A stretch of 13,101 bases of DNA, taken from contig CALQJP020000033.1 in NCBI GenBank assembly GCA_943330925.2, positions 1-13,101 on the forward strand, given 5' to 3'. The stretch is from Chryseobacterium gleum (GTDB lineage: Bacteria > Bacteroidota > Bacteroidia > Flavobacteriales_D > Sanyastnellaceae). The position numbers were made by a program, and so were the translations under genes. Below the pieces are notes generated by a model, which saw only the letters and a program-made list of their open reading frames with translations, was not told where the DNA came from and searched no databases. Each line of letters starts with the position of its first letter. The stretch's first letter is position 1. Positions 6,192 through 13,101 of the stretch are shown in pieces.

Positions 6192-7178
6192 CTAGAAAGA
6201 TGGACAAGCTATTGTGCGGAACTTCTTTTTTTTCTGGCGGCATTCGAAGTTGATGCCGAGTGAAACTTCATGCGAGCCTCCCGTGGAGGGCGTCAGCTCC
6301 GAAATGGTCACGTCATAGCTATATCCAAATCGCACAATATCGGTCTGAATTCCGATGGTTGCAATGAAAGCGTCTCTGTAGGTTTGTCCGAAAAGAAGAC
6401 CGCGAAACCAAACACCAGCCACCAATGGTCCTTTGCTCACATACATACCCAGATTCAACTGCTGGAACTCCCCTTGACGACGGTAGAGCAAATTGGGCGA
6501 CAAACGAGCGTCATTGTCTTTGCTCTTTTTCTCGATTGGAATAACAGCACCTGCATGCACCGTGTATTTCATCGGCAAACGGCTGGTTCCTAGAATTAGC
6601 GATTCATTCGGCTCATTGAGGTGGTGAACAGCAACACCTCCGTAAAACTTATCACTGAATCCAAGCAAACCGGCAGAAAAATCGATGGCCTTTACCTGGC
6701 CTCCGCGCTGCACGTCGTTGGTCTGATAGATGAACCCTTTGCGCGGATCAATCATATCACCGAATGTAAGTCTGCTCCAGTCAAGCGTCTTTTGAAAATA
6801 ACTTGCCTGAAAGCCGGCCTTGATAGAGAACTTGCGGGAAATAGGTTGCTGATAAGAGTAAATACCACTCACGGTGGTCGTATTGAGCGTACCCTGCGCT
6901 GCGCGGTCATTGAGAACAATCAGTCCCAAACCACCTTGAATGGTTGGCACGTGTTGATCGTAGGTCGCGCTCGTGGTAACAAAATTACCTGTGAGCGAAG
7001 GCCACTGATTGCGATAGTTCATCACCAAACGCGGACAGCGATTGGTTCCTGCGAAGGCCGGGTTTAAGTAGAGCGGGTTTGCATAAAACTGCGTGAACTC
7101 AGGATCTTGAGCACGCATGTCATTGGCTAGCACCAGCACCGACATTAAAGCAAGAATCAGTCTTAAGCTTTTGTTCAT
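6192..7178 (-). CDS. PorP/SprF-family type IX secretion outer-membrane protein
   Basis: The 328-residue product has a signal peptide (MNKSLRLILALMSVLVLAND, cleavage likely after MRA, residue 23). The family hallmark QFYANPLYLNPAFAG follows (30-44), and NYRNQWP (54-60) is also typical. The rest is a series of β-strand segments ending in the common C-terminal 'KKKKFRTIACPSF' tail. Members are outer-membrane β-barrels; SprF in F. johnsoniae is needed for secretion of the adhesin SprB, and PorP in Porphyromonas is a T9SS component. The start is ATG 7178; the frame is open to 7232, but those 18 codons lack signal-peptide character. It is 52 bases upstream of gldJ with no terminator between, so it is probably in one transcript. 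Whether it is core PorP or one of several SprF-like paralogues cannot be settled here. No type B cargo gene is beside it. Confidence 0.92.
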   Translation of the reverse strand: MNKSLRLILALMSVLVLANDMRAQDPEFTQFYANPLYLNPAFAGTNRCPRLVMNYRNQWPSLTGNFVTTSATYDQHVPTIQGGLGLIVLNDRAAQGTLNTTTVSGIYSYQQPISRKFSIKAGFQASYFQKTLDWSRLTFGDMIDPRKGFIYQTNDVQRGGQVKAIDFSAGLLGFSDKFYGGVAVHHLNEPNESLILGTSRLPMKYTVHAGAVIPIEKKSKDNDARLSPNLLYRRQGEFQQLNLGMYVSKGPLVAGVWFRGLLFGQTYRDAFIATIGIQTDIVRFGYSYDVTISELTPSTGGSHEVSLGINFECRQKKKKFRTIACPSF

Positions 7179-7317
7179 AGAGAAACAATTTCTTTTTTGG
7201 GTGGTTGAAAAGAATGAGCAATAATACAACAACTTTGCGAGGAAAAAAATTGCGCCGCCGTTGCAATAATCAGACTACCAAATGGTTTAAGCCGTTGCGC
7301 CCAACGAAAAAAATCGT
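7179..7317. promoter_or_regulatory. Divergent promoter region between the PorP/SprF gene and porU
   Basis: This 139-base gap must carry promoters for both T9SS units. I see no full TAnnTTTG box with a matched -33 element on either strand. The nearest is TATTATTG on the minus strand (7226-7219), one base off consensus, placed about 40 bases before the PorP/SprF start. No operator-like palindrome stands out. The region before porU is A-rich (ACGAAAAAAATCGT), consistent with weakly Shine-Dalgarno-dependent starts in this phylum. Confidence 0.4.
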
Positions 7318-10300
7318 ATGAGACTACTACACAAACTCCTGATATTCTGTTTTTTAGCTTTCTGCAACACACTCTCATCCCAATCCGTTGAAACTATAAA
7401 CCTCCGGAAAAGGTTACAATGGACGGAAAACAAATCAATTCAGGGCAGTACCACAGGTGAGCTGAACTTCAAAGAATCAGTGCCTTCAAGCGATTATGAC
7501 AATCTTCCATCAATTGTTCACAGGGAAGCGTTAAAAAATTTCGGCCGAATCAATTCCGTCCGTATCACCCCTCTTCAAACAGAGTATGTGAAAAGTAACA
7601 TCGCTCATGCCGGCCTATCCCGATTAACGGGCGAATGGCAGTATGAAGCCAAAATCACAGACGCCCGTGAGGTACCCTATCTCGTTGTTGAAGTGCTGCC
7701 TCTCCGCAAAACGACCGCAGGCATTGAGCGCATTGTAGAGGCCGAAATTGCTATTGAATGGGAATCGAGACCAAAGCCCAACCTCCGCATGCTCGACTTC
7801 GCTCAACAATCCGTTTTAAGCGAGGGCACTTGGTTTAAAATTGCCATAGCGCGAGATGGTATTTACAAGATTGACAAAAACACGTTCAACCAACTAGGGG
7901 TCAACATTGCTGATTTAAGCCCGCAAGCAATCAATGTATACGGCAATGGAGGCAACCTCTTGCCGTCATCCAATCTGGAACCTCGTTTCGACGATTTGCA
8001 AAAATGTGCTGTGTTCTTTCAAGGGGAAGAAGACGATGTGTTTCAAGACAACGACTACATTCTTTTCTATGGCAAAGGTGCGGATACCTGGGAACGGGAA
8101 ATAAACAGCGATACTCAACAAAGACGCTGGCGGCACAACAAACATTACTACTCCGATTCTGCCTATTATTTCATTCGCCTTGACGATACGGAGCCTCTTC
8201 GCATTCAACAGGCGGCAACCACCGACCTTCCTGCTACACATACCGTTAACCGCTTTCAAGATTATCAATTCATTGAGACAGACCTCTACAACATCGGCAG
8301 AACAGGCAGAGAGTTTTTCGGCGAACAATATGACATTAACACTTCAGGCTCCTACAGCTTCACAATGCCCAACTTGATTGGTGACACCCCGGCACTGCTC
8401 GAAGCCAATCTGGCCGTCCGTTCGCTGGGCGGCTCAAGCAATTGGACGGTCAGTGTTGTTGGCAATTCTGCACAAACAACCCCGGTGAGCACCGGTGATG
8501 GAGTGCTTTCGGCTGTTGCAACAGCCGAAAGAATTTCGCTGCCATTTACTCCCTCCGGATCATCGGTGACCGTAAATCTGCAATTCAACAAATACAGCAA
8601 CACTGCGGAAGTACTTGGATGGGTTGATTTTTTGCGGCTCAACGCCACTCGTTCGTTGAATATGTCAGGTTCACAAATGAAATTCAGAGATACTCTGAGT
8701 GTCGGAATCGGCAACGTGGGGTTGTTTCAACTGAGCAATTCTTCGGGTGTTTTTCAATTATGGGACATTACAGACCACATCAATCCAAAGCGTGTATCCT
8801 ACACTGCTGCCGAAAACCTTGCTGAGTTTAAAGCATCCACTTCATCACTCAACGAATACATTGCGTTTGCCAACAGCGGCTATCTCACTCCGGCAGCTAA
8901 GGGCCCTGTTACCAATCAAAACCTGCATGGTCTTTCAAACATCGACTACGTAATTGTTTCAGCACCGGTTCATCGCGCATCGGCTGAAGCACTCGCCGAA
9001 ATACACAACGGGTTGGGCACTTCAACAATCGTTGTTTCACAAGAGGAGATTTTCAATGAATTCTCAAGCGGTAATCCGGATGTTACCGCGATTCGCATGC
9101 TGATGAAAATGCTCTACGACAGAGCTCAAGGAAACACCGATCAGATGCCACAAAATCTCTTGCTCTTTGGCGACGGCGACTTCAGCAACAACAAAGGTGC
9201 GGCTGCTTTCAACGGTGCTAACGTTATCATCTATGAAACCAGCGAATCGCTCAGCCCGGCGTGGTCGGCAGTGAGTGACGACTATTTTGTGTTTCTGAGT
9301 GATGATGACGATGAAAGCAGCTCAAATTTATTGGATGCAGGTATTGGAAGAATCCCTGCTTCCGATCAAACAGAAGGCACATCGTATATCGATAAAGTGC
9401 GCACCTACCTTGCTCAAAACACGAATGCTGGTGGAGCAGCCAGTTGCCTCGGTGTTGAAGCTCAATCGCCCTTCGGCTCGTGGCGCAACCTCATCACCTT
9501 TGTGGCCGACGACCAAGATGGAAATGCCGGACCAACTGAACAAATTCACTTGCAAGACGCTGATGAGCTTTCGGACATCGTGAGAAATCGTTATCCTGAA
9601 TACGATGTAATCAAAACGTACATGGACGCTTACAAACAGGAATCGACACCAGGCGGTGAGCGCTATCCGGAAGGCGAAGAAGCCATTCGCAACAGGGTTC
9701 AAAACGGCTCACTCCTCGTCACGTATCTCGGCCATGGCGGTGAGCGTGGCTGGGCCCATGAGCGCATACTCGACCTCAACACGATAGGTTCATGGTCCAA
9801 CAAATTCAGACTTCCCGTTTTCCTTACCGCGACATGCGAATTAGCACGCTACGACGACCCTGGTGTAAACAGCGCAGGTGAAATACTCGTGATGAACCCT
9901 GATGGCGGGGCCATTGCAATGCTCACCACTACACGTGTTGTTTTCGCAGGATCGAATATGGAAATGGATCTTGCCTTCTTTGATGTTGCATTAGAAGATG
10001 AGAACATCAGCAACCTCAGCTTGGGCATGATCAACATGCTCACGAAGAATGGTGTAAATCCTTCCAATAGCAGCAAACCAAACTTCAGCCTGTTGGGTGA
10101 CCCCGCGCTGAAAATGAGCTACCCAAAATACAACGTCGTTACCACTTCCATCAATGACGTGCCCATCGAAGAATTTGCCGACAATCTGAAAGCCTTGCAA
10201 GAGGTCAAATTCTCGGGATATGTTGCGGATGAAAATGGAAATAAACTGACGGGATACAATGGTTTTATTTACCCTACGGTATTCGACAAGGAAACACGCG

Positions 10301-11217
10301 TTTACACACAAAACAATGACTTTGACGGCTCCAATGGTGTGGTTCAACAATATGACGTTTTCAATAAAAACATTTTCAAAGGAAAGGCCAGCGTAGTAAA
10401 TGGTGATTTCCAATTTGAGTTTGTTGTTCCGTTCGATATCAACTACGTTGTAGACACGGCGCGTGTGAGCTACTACACGGTTGCAGGAAATACGGATGGA
10501 CATGGCTATTCCAACCGCTTTCGCATAGGCGGTTCGCTCAGTGGAGCAGAACTCAACCGCGTAGGGCCGGAAATTGAATTGTATCTGAATGACACCCTCT
10601 TTGTGTCGGGCGGAATAAGCGATACACGTCCTATTCTGCTGGCGCGCTTGCGCGACGAGAACGGTATCAACACGGTTGGAAACGGCATAGGACATGACCT
10701 TACCGCGGTGATTGACAACGACTCTCAGCAACCCATCATTTTGAATGAGTATTACGAAACTGATTTGGATACCTATAAAAGCGGCGAAGTCCGATATCAG
10801 TTGCCTGAACTATCCGAAGGAAATCACACCCTTTCCCTGAAGGCCTGGGACGTTCATAACAACTCTTCGAATGCCAATATTGAGTTTGTCGTTGCCGACA
10901 ATAGCTCAATTGCCCTTGATCACGTGTTGAATTACCCCAACCCGTTCACAACCTATACTGAATTCATGTTCGAGCACAATCAAGTCTGCACAGCGCTGGA
11001 TGTTCGCGTTCAAATTTTCACAGTGAGCGGCAAACTTGTAAAGACGATTGAACAACAAGTTCTTCAGGAAGGTTATAGATCACGGCCTATTCCATGGGAT
11101 GGCACCGACGATTTTGGTGACCGAATCGGAAAAGGGGTGTATGTCTACCGACTGGAAGTTCGAAATGAAGAGGGGCAATTGGCTGAACACTATGAGAAAC
11201 TGGTTATCCTGAAATAA
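7318..11217 (+). CDS. porU: PorU, type IX secretion system sortase (C25 peptidase)
   Basis: PorU is the cell-surface protease/transpeptidase that removes the C-terminal signal domain of T9SS cargo and joins cargo to lipopolysaccharide or other anchors. The 1299-residue product fits flavobacterial PorU length. It has a signal peptide (about 1-22), a β-rich N-terminal region, then a gingipain-like C25 domain. That domain shows LLLFGDGDFSNN, an acidic DDYF...SDDDDES loop (from about 655), GIGRIP (675-680), and the catalytic pair His806 in YLGHGGERGW and Cys840 in LTATCELARYDDP. The 34-residue His-Cys spacing is as in gingipains and P. gingivalis PorU. The C-terminus (1204-1299, beginning LNYPNPF and ending YEKLVILK) is a CTD-like Ig fold with a FlgD-type WDGTDDFGDRIGKGVYVYRL segment; in PorU this domain is retained and used to bind PorV. 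porV follows after 52 bases. ATG 7318 gives the natural signal peptide. Confidence 0.96.
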   Translation: MRLLHKLLIFCFLAFCNTLSSQSVETINLRKRLQWTENKSIQGSTTGELNFKESVPSSDYDNLPSIVHREALKNFGRINSVRITPLQTEYVKSNIAHAGLSRLTGEWQYEAKITDAREVPYLVVEVLPLRKTTAGIERIVEAEIAIEWESRPKPNLRMLDFAQQSVLSEGTWFKIAIARDGIYKIDKNTFNQLGVNIADLSPQAINVYGNGGNLLPSSNLEPRFDDLQKCAVFFQGEEDDVFQDNDYILFYGKGADTWEREINSDTQQRRWRHNKHYYSDSAYYFIRLDDTEPLRIQQAATTDLPATHTVNRFQDYQFIETDLYNIGRTGREFFGEQYDINTSGSYSFTMPNLIGDTPALLEANLAVRSLGGSSNWTVSVVGNSAQTTPVSTGDGVLSAVATAERISLPFTPSGSSVTVNLQFNKYSNTAEVLGWVDFLRLNATRSLNMSGSQMKFRDTLSVGIGNVGLFQLSNSSGVFQLWDITDHINPKRVSYTAAENLAEFKASTSSLNEYIAFANSGYLTPAAKGPVTNQNLHGLSNIDYVIVSAPVHRASAEALAEIHNGLGTSTIVVSQEEIFNEFSSGNPDVTAIRMLMKMLYDRAQGNTDQMPQNLLLFGDGDFSNNKGAAAFNGANVIIYETSESLSPAWSAVSDDYFVFLSDDDDESSSNLLDAGIGRIPASDQTEGTSYIDKVRTYLAQNTNAGGAASCLGVEAQSPFGSWRNLITFVADDQDGNAGPTEQIHLQDADELSDIVRNRYPEYDVIKTYMDAYKQESTPGGERYPEGEEAIRNRVQNGSLLVTYLGHGGERGWAHERILDLNTIGSWSNKFRLPVFLTATCELARYDDPGVNSAGEILVMNPDGGAIAMLTTTRVVFAGSNMEMDLAFFDVALEDENISNLSLGMINMLTKNGVNPSNSSKPNFSLLGDPALKMSYPKYNVVTTSINDVPIEEFADNLKALQEVKFSGYVADENGNKLTGYNGFIYPTVFDKETRVYTQNNDFDGSNGVVQQYDVFNKNIFKGKASVVNGDFQFEFVVPFDINYVVDTARVSYYTVAGNTDGHGYSNRFRIGGSLSGAELNRVGPEIELYLNDTLFVSGGISDTRPILLARLRDENGINTVGNGIGHDLTAVIDNDSQQPIILNEYYETDLDTYKSGEVRYQLPELSEGNHTLSLKAWDVHNNSSNANIEFVVADNSSIALDHVLNYPNPFTTYTEFMFEHNQVCTALDVRVQIFTVSGKLVKTIEQQVLQEGYRSRPIPWDGTDDFGDRIGKGVYVYRLEVRNEEGQLAEHYEKLVILK
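8506..8531. repeat. Perfect 26-bp palindrome inside porU
   Basis: CTTTCGGCTGTTG is followed without spacer by its exact reverse complement CAACAGCCGAAAG. Just upstream, 8482-8495 (CCGGTG-AG-CACCGG) is another inverted repeat. Both are in frame within porU (VLSAVATAER) and outside the catalytic domain. A loop-free perfect palindrome of this length is unlikely by chance at one site. Its role is unknown. Confidence 0.8.
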
Positions 11218-11238
11218 TATTAAGCCCACATCCATTCC

Positions 11239-11246
11239 TATATTTG
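11239..11246 (+). promoter_or_regulatory. Possible -7 box upstream of porV
   Basis: TATATTTG is a full match to TAnnTTTG, 23 bases before the porV ATG and inside the porU-porV gap. No TTG/TTTG lies at the expected -33 distance, so it could be chance. If real, porV and ispF could be expressed independently of porU. Confidence 0.35.
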
Positions 11247-11269
11247 CAATTACGTTGAAAAAGAAAAAC

Positions 11270-12502
11270 ATGCATAAGTACTTGGCTACAGCAATTTCAT
11301 TGGTCGCGTTTGGCTCCAATGCTCTTGCACAACTCAATAACACAGGTGATGAAGAACGTAGCACTTGGCAACTAAACACCATTACTACGGCGGTTCCCTT
11401 CCTTCAAATCACTCCTGATTCACGTTCGGGGGCTATGGGCGACGCCGGTGTTGCACTCAGCCCGGATGCCAACTCTACTTTCTGGAATGCCGCTAAACTG
11501 GCCTTCGTGGAAGAAGATGTGGAACTATCCCTCTCCTACTCACCGTGGTTGAGAGCTCTCGTAAACGATATGAGCTTGGCCTATTTGAGTGGATATAAAA
11601 AACTTTCCAAAAACCAAGCGATCGGAGGATCACTGCGATACTTCACCCTGGGCAACATCACGTTCACGGATGAAGTGGGGACTCAAATTCGAGACTTCAA
11701 ACCCAACGAGTTTTCGCTCGACATGTCATTCGGACAAAAATTCAGCGAACAATTCAGCGGAGGAATCGCAATCAGATACATCTACTCGAACCTAACCGGC
11801 GGACAAAACGTGCTGGGCGCAGATAGTAAGCCCGGAATGGGTGTTGCGGCCGATGTGAGTGCATTCTACTCCAACAAACGTTTGAAAGTTAATGGCCGCG
11901 ATGCTCGACTAAACATCGGAGCCAACATCAGCAATGTCGGAAACAAAATGCGCTACACGAATAGCGACAAGCGCGACTTCATTCCAACTAATTTGAAGTT
12001 GGGTACCGCATTCACAATTGATTTGGATAAGTACAACCAAATTACCACCCTTGTTGACTTTAACAAGCTGCTCGTGCCTACCCCACCCCGTTACAACCTG
12101 GAGGGGGATAGCATTTTAGCCGGACTCAATCCCGATGTAGGGGTTGCCACGGGCATGGTACAATCATTCTACGATGCGCCGGGCGATGTGAGCAACGAAG
12201 GAACAATTATTCCCGGAACCGTATTCAAAGAAGAGCTCAGGGAAATCAATATCGGCGGTGGTTTCGAATATTGGTATGATCAGCAATTCGCTTTTCGAAC
12301 CGGTTATTTCTATGAAAACTACACCAAAGGAAATCGTCAGTTCATAACGCTGGGGGCCGGCCTGAAGTATCAGGTATTGACCATCGATATGTCTTACCTC
12401 ATTAGCACAACCCAACAAAATCCGTTGGCGAATACGCTTCGCTTTACCATGCGATTTGCACTTGGTGCAGGTGGTAATAACGATGAAGAACCCACCGAGT
12501 AA
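11270..12502 (+). CDS. porV: PorV (LptO), type IX secretion outer-membrane shuttle protein
   Basis: PorV is a FadL-like outer-membrane β-barrel that takes folded cargo from the SprA translocon and presents it to PorU. The 410-residue protein has a signal peptide (MHKYLATAISLVAFGSNALA, cut before Gln21). The PorV signature follows: AVPFLQITPDSRSGAMGDAG (41-60) and VALSPDANSTFWNAAKLAF (61-79). Repeated amphipathic β-strands and an aromatic-ending C-terminal strand (TLRFTMRFALG) come next, with an acidic tail. I chose ATG 11270; the in-frame codon at 11255 is TTG and would add MKKKN before the signal. It lies 52 bases after porU and 10 before ispF. PorU-PorV adjacency supports both calls. Confidence 0.95.
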   Translation: MHKYLATAISLVAFGSNALAQLNNTGDEERSTWQLNTITTAVPFLQITPDSRSGAMGDAGVALSPDANSTFWNAAKLAFVEEDVELSLSYSPWLRALVNDMSLAYLSGYKKLSKNQAIGGSLRYFTLGNITFTDEVGTQIRDFKPNEFSLDMSFGQKFSEQFSGGIAIRYIYSNLTGGQNVLGADSKPGMGVAADVSAFYSNKRLKVNGRDARLNIGANISNVGNKMRYTNSDKRDFIPTNLKLGTAFTIDLDKYNQITTLVDFNKLLVPTPPRYNLEGDSILAGLNPDVGVATGMVQSFYDAPGDVSNEGTIIPGTVFKEELREINIGGGFEYWYDQQFAFRTGYFYENYTKGNRQFITLGAGLKYQVLTIDMSYLISTTQQNPLANTLRFTMRFALGAGGNNDEEPTE

Positions 12503-12512
12503 ACCAATCTAA

Positions 12513-12989
12513 ATGAATATTCGCGTTGGCTTTGGATTTGACGTTCATCAACTTACTGAAGGCCGTGATCTTTGGTTGGGTGGAGTCAAAATTGAACACC
12601 CGAAAGGTGCACTAGGCCACAGCGATGCGGATGTATTGCTGCATGCAATATGTGACGCCCTTTTGGGTGCAGCCAATATGCGCGATATCGGATATCACTT
12701 TCCCGACACGCAAGGCGAATTCAAAAACATCGACTCCAAGATTCTCTTACAACGTACAGTGCAGCTGCTTAGCGATGCCGGTTGGCATATCGGCAACATC
12801 GATTGTACGCTGGTTCTGGAAAAGCCTAAGATTATGCCTCACGTAGAGGCTATGAGAGCAGCTATAGCAACTAGCGCCTCCATTACGACAGACTCAATTT
12901 CTATCAAAGCCACAACGAATGAAAAAATGGGGTTTATTGGCCGCGAAGAAGGAGTTGTAGCGCACGCAGTGGCTCTCATTCATCGCTAA
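12513..12989 (+). CDS. ispF: 2-C-methyl-D-erythritol 2,4-cyclodiphosphate synthase
   Basis: IspF forms the cyclic diphosphate of methylerythritol in the MEP isoprenoid pathway, as a cytoplasmic homotrimer with a metal ion. The 158-residue length is normal. The metal ligands are visible: Asp10 and His12 in GFGFDVH and His44 in LLHAICDALLGA. The substrate loop GHSDAD (35-40), DIGYHFPDT (58-66) and the nucleotide-binding ATTNEKMGFIGREEG (133-147) are intact. It starts 10 bases after porV and is probably co-transcribed, although there is no clear functional link to T9SS. The organism therefore uses the MEP route. Confidence 0.97.
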   Translation: MNIRVGFGFDVHQLTEGRDLWLGGVKIEHPKGALGHSDADVLLHAICDALLGAANMRDIGYHFPDTQGEFKNIDSKILLQRTVQLLSDAGWHIGNIDCTLVLEKPKIMPHVEAMRAAIATSASITTDSISIKATTNEKMGFIGREEGVVAHAVALIHR

Positions 12990-13002
12990 TCACATCTTAT
13001 CT

Positions 13003-13101
13003 ATGGAAAAACTAACTGTCACTTGCTCCTTCGAGCGCTTTGCTTCGCGCGACCAGCTAAATCAAGCTATTCAGCCGATGCTCGATGCCTGCGTTGATGC
13101 T
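13003..13101 (+). CDS. Probable cytidine deaminase, N-terminal 33 codons only
   Basis: An open frame starts at ATG 13003, 13 bases after ispF, and runs to the window edge. It encodes MEKLTVTCSFERF and continues to MLDACVDA. Bacteroidota cytidine deaminases begin with a short 'I.FE.Y.S..EL...D..L...A..A' segment just before the AYAPYS substrate motif, which would fall immediately beyond the edge. As I recall, a cytidine deaminase gene neighbours porV in flavobacteria, which supports the call. The zinc motifs are not in the window, so this is provisional. Confidence 0.55.
   Translation, partial: MEKLTVTCSFERFASRDQLNQAIQPMLDACVDA

Noticed and set aside
9991..10731. Minus-strand frame of 246 codons inside porU
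   Set aside because: Antisense to the porU β-rich region; no family match, and porU is intact across it.

Overview
The window looks like chromosomal DNA of a gliding-type or type IX secretion (T9SS) member of the Bacteroidota, with moderate GC (near 48% by eye). The evidence is a set of proteins restricted to that phylum: GldJ, a PorP/SprF-family protein, the PorU sortase and PorV. A Bacteroidota-type LuxE-like acyl-protein synthetase, a 'FPDEP' lipoprotein and TAnnTTTG-like promoter boxes agree with this. I cannot name a genus; order Flavobacteriales or a relative is a guess.

Layout. (1) Positions 1-1150: a divergent pair. A lipoprotein gene starts at 141 on the minus strand and runs off the left edge. 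A LuxE-family acyl-protein synthetase starts at 176 on the plus strand. (2) Positions 1151-1747: about 600 bases without an intact gene, but full of structure. There is a CTCTGTG-type inverted repeat, a decayed C-terminal tail of a probable IS110-family transposase, a strongly structured RNA candidate of about 115 nt followed by a textbook plus-strand terminator, and a second, larger CTCTGTG-type inverted repeat reaching the tyrS stop codon. (3) Positions 1748-4322, minus strand: murF then tyrS, 22 bases apart. (4) Positions 4334-7178, minus strand: a PorP/SprF-family gene then gldJ, closed by a rho-independent terminator before murF. (5) Positions 7179-7317: divergent intergenic region. (6) Positions 7318-13101, plus strand: porU, porV, ispF and the first 33 codons of a probable cytidine deaminase gene.

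How they work together. PorU (surface protease/transpeptidase) and PorV (outer-membrane shuttle barrel) form the T9SS attachment complex that removes C-terminal signal domains from cargo and links the cargo to the surface. GldJ is an outer-membrane lipoprotein that supports the T9SS and, in gliding species, the motility track. PorP/SprF proteins help specific cargo cross or stay on the outer membrane. All four fall in two divergent units sharing one 139-bp intergenic region. The flanking genes are housekeeping: MurF (cell wall), TyrRS (translation), IspF (isoprenoids).

The most interesting parts are the 1151-1747 intergenic region, in particular the RNA candidate with two competing folds, a perfect 26-bp palindrome inside porU, a probable helical insertion in GldJ, and an altered HIGH motif in TyrRS. 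I see no clearly new multi-gene system; the RNA candidate is the best lead.
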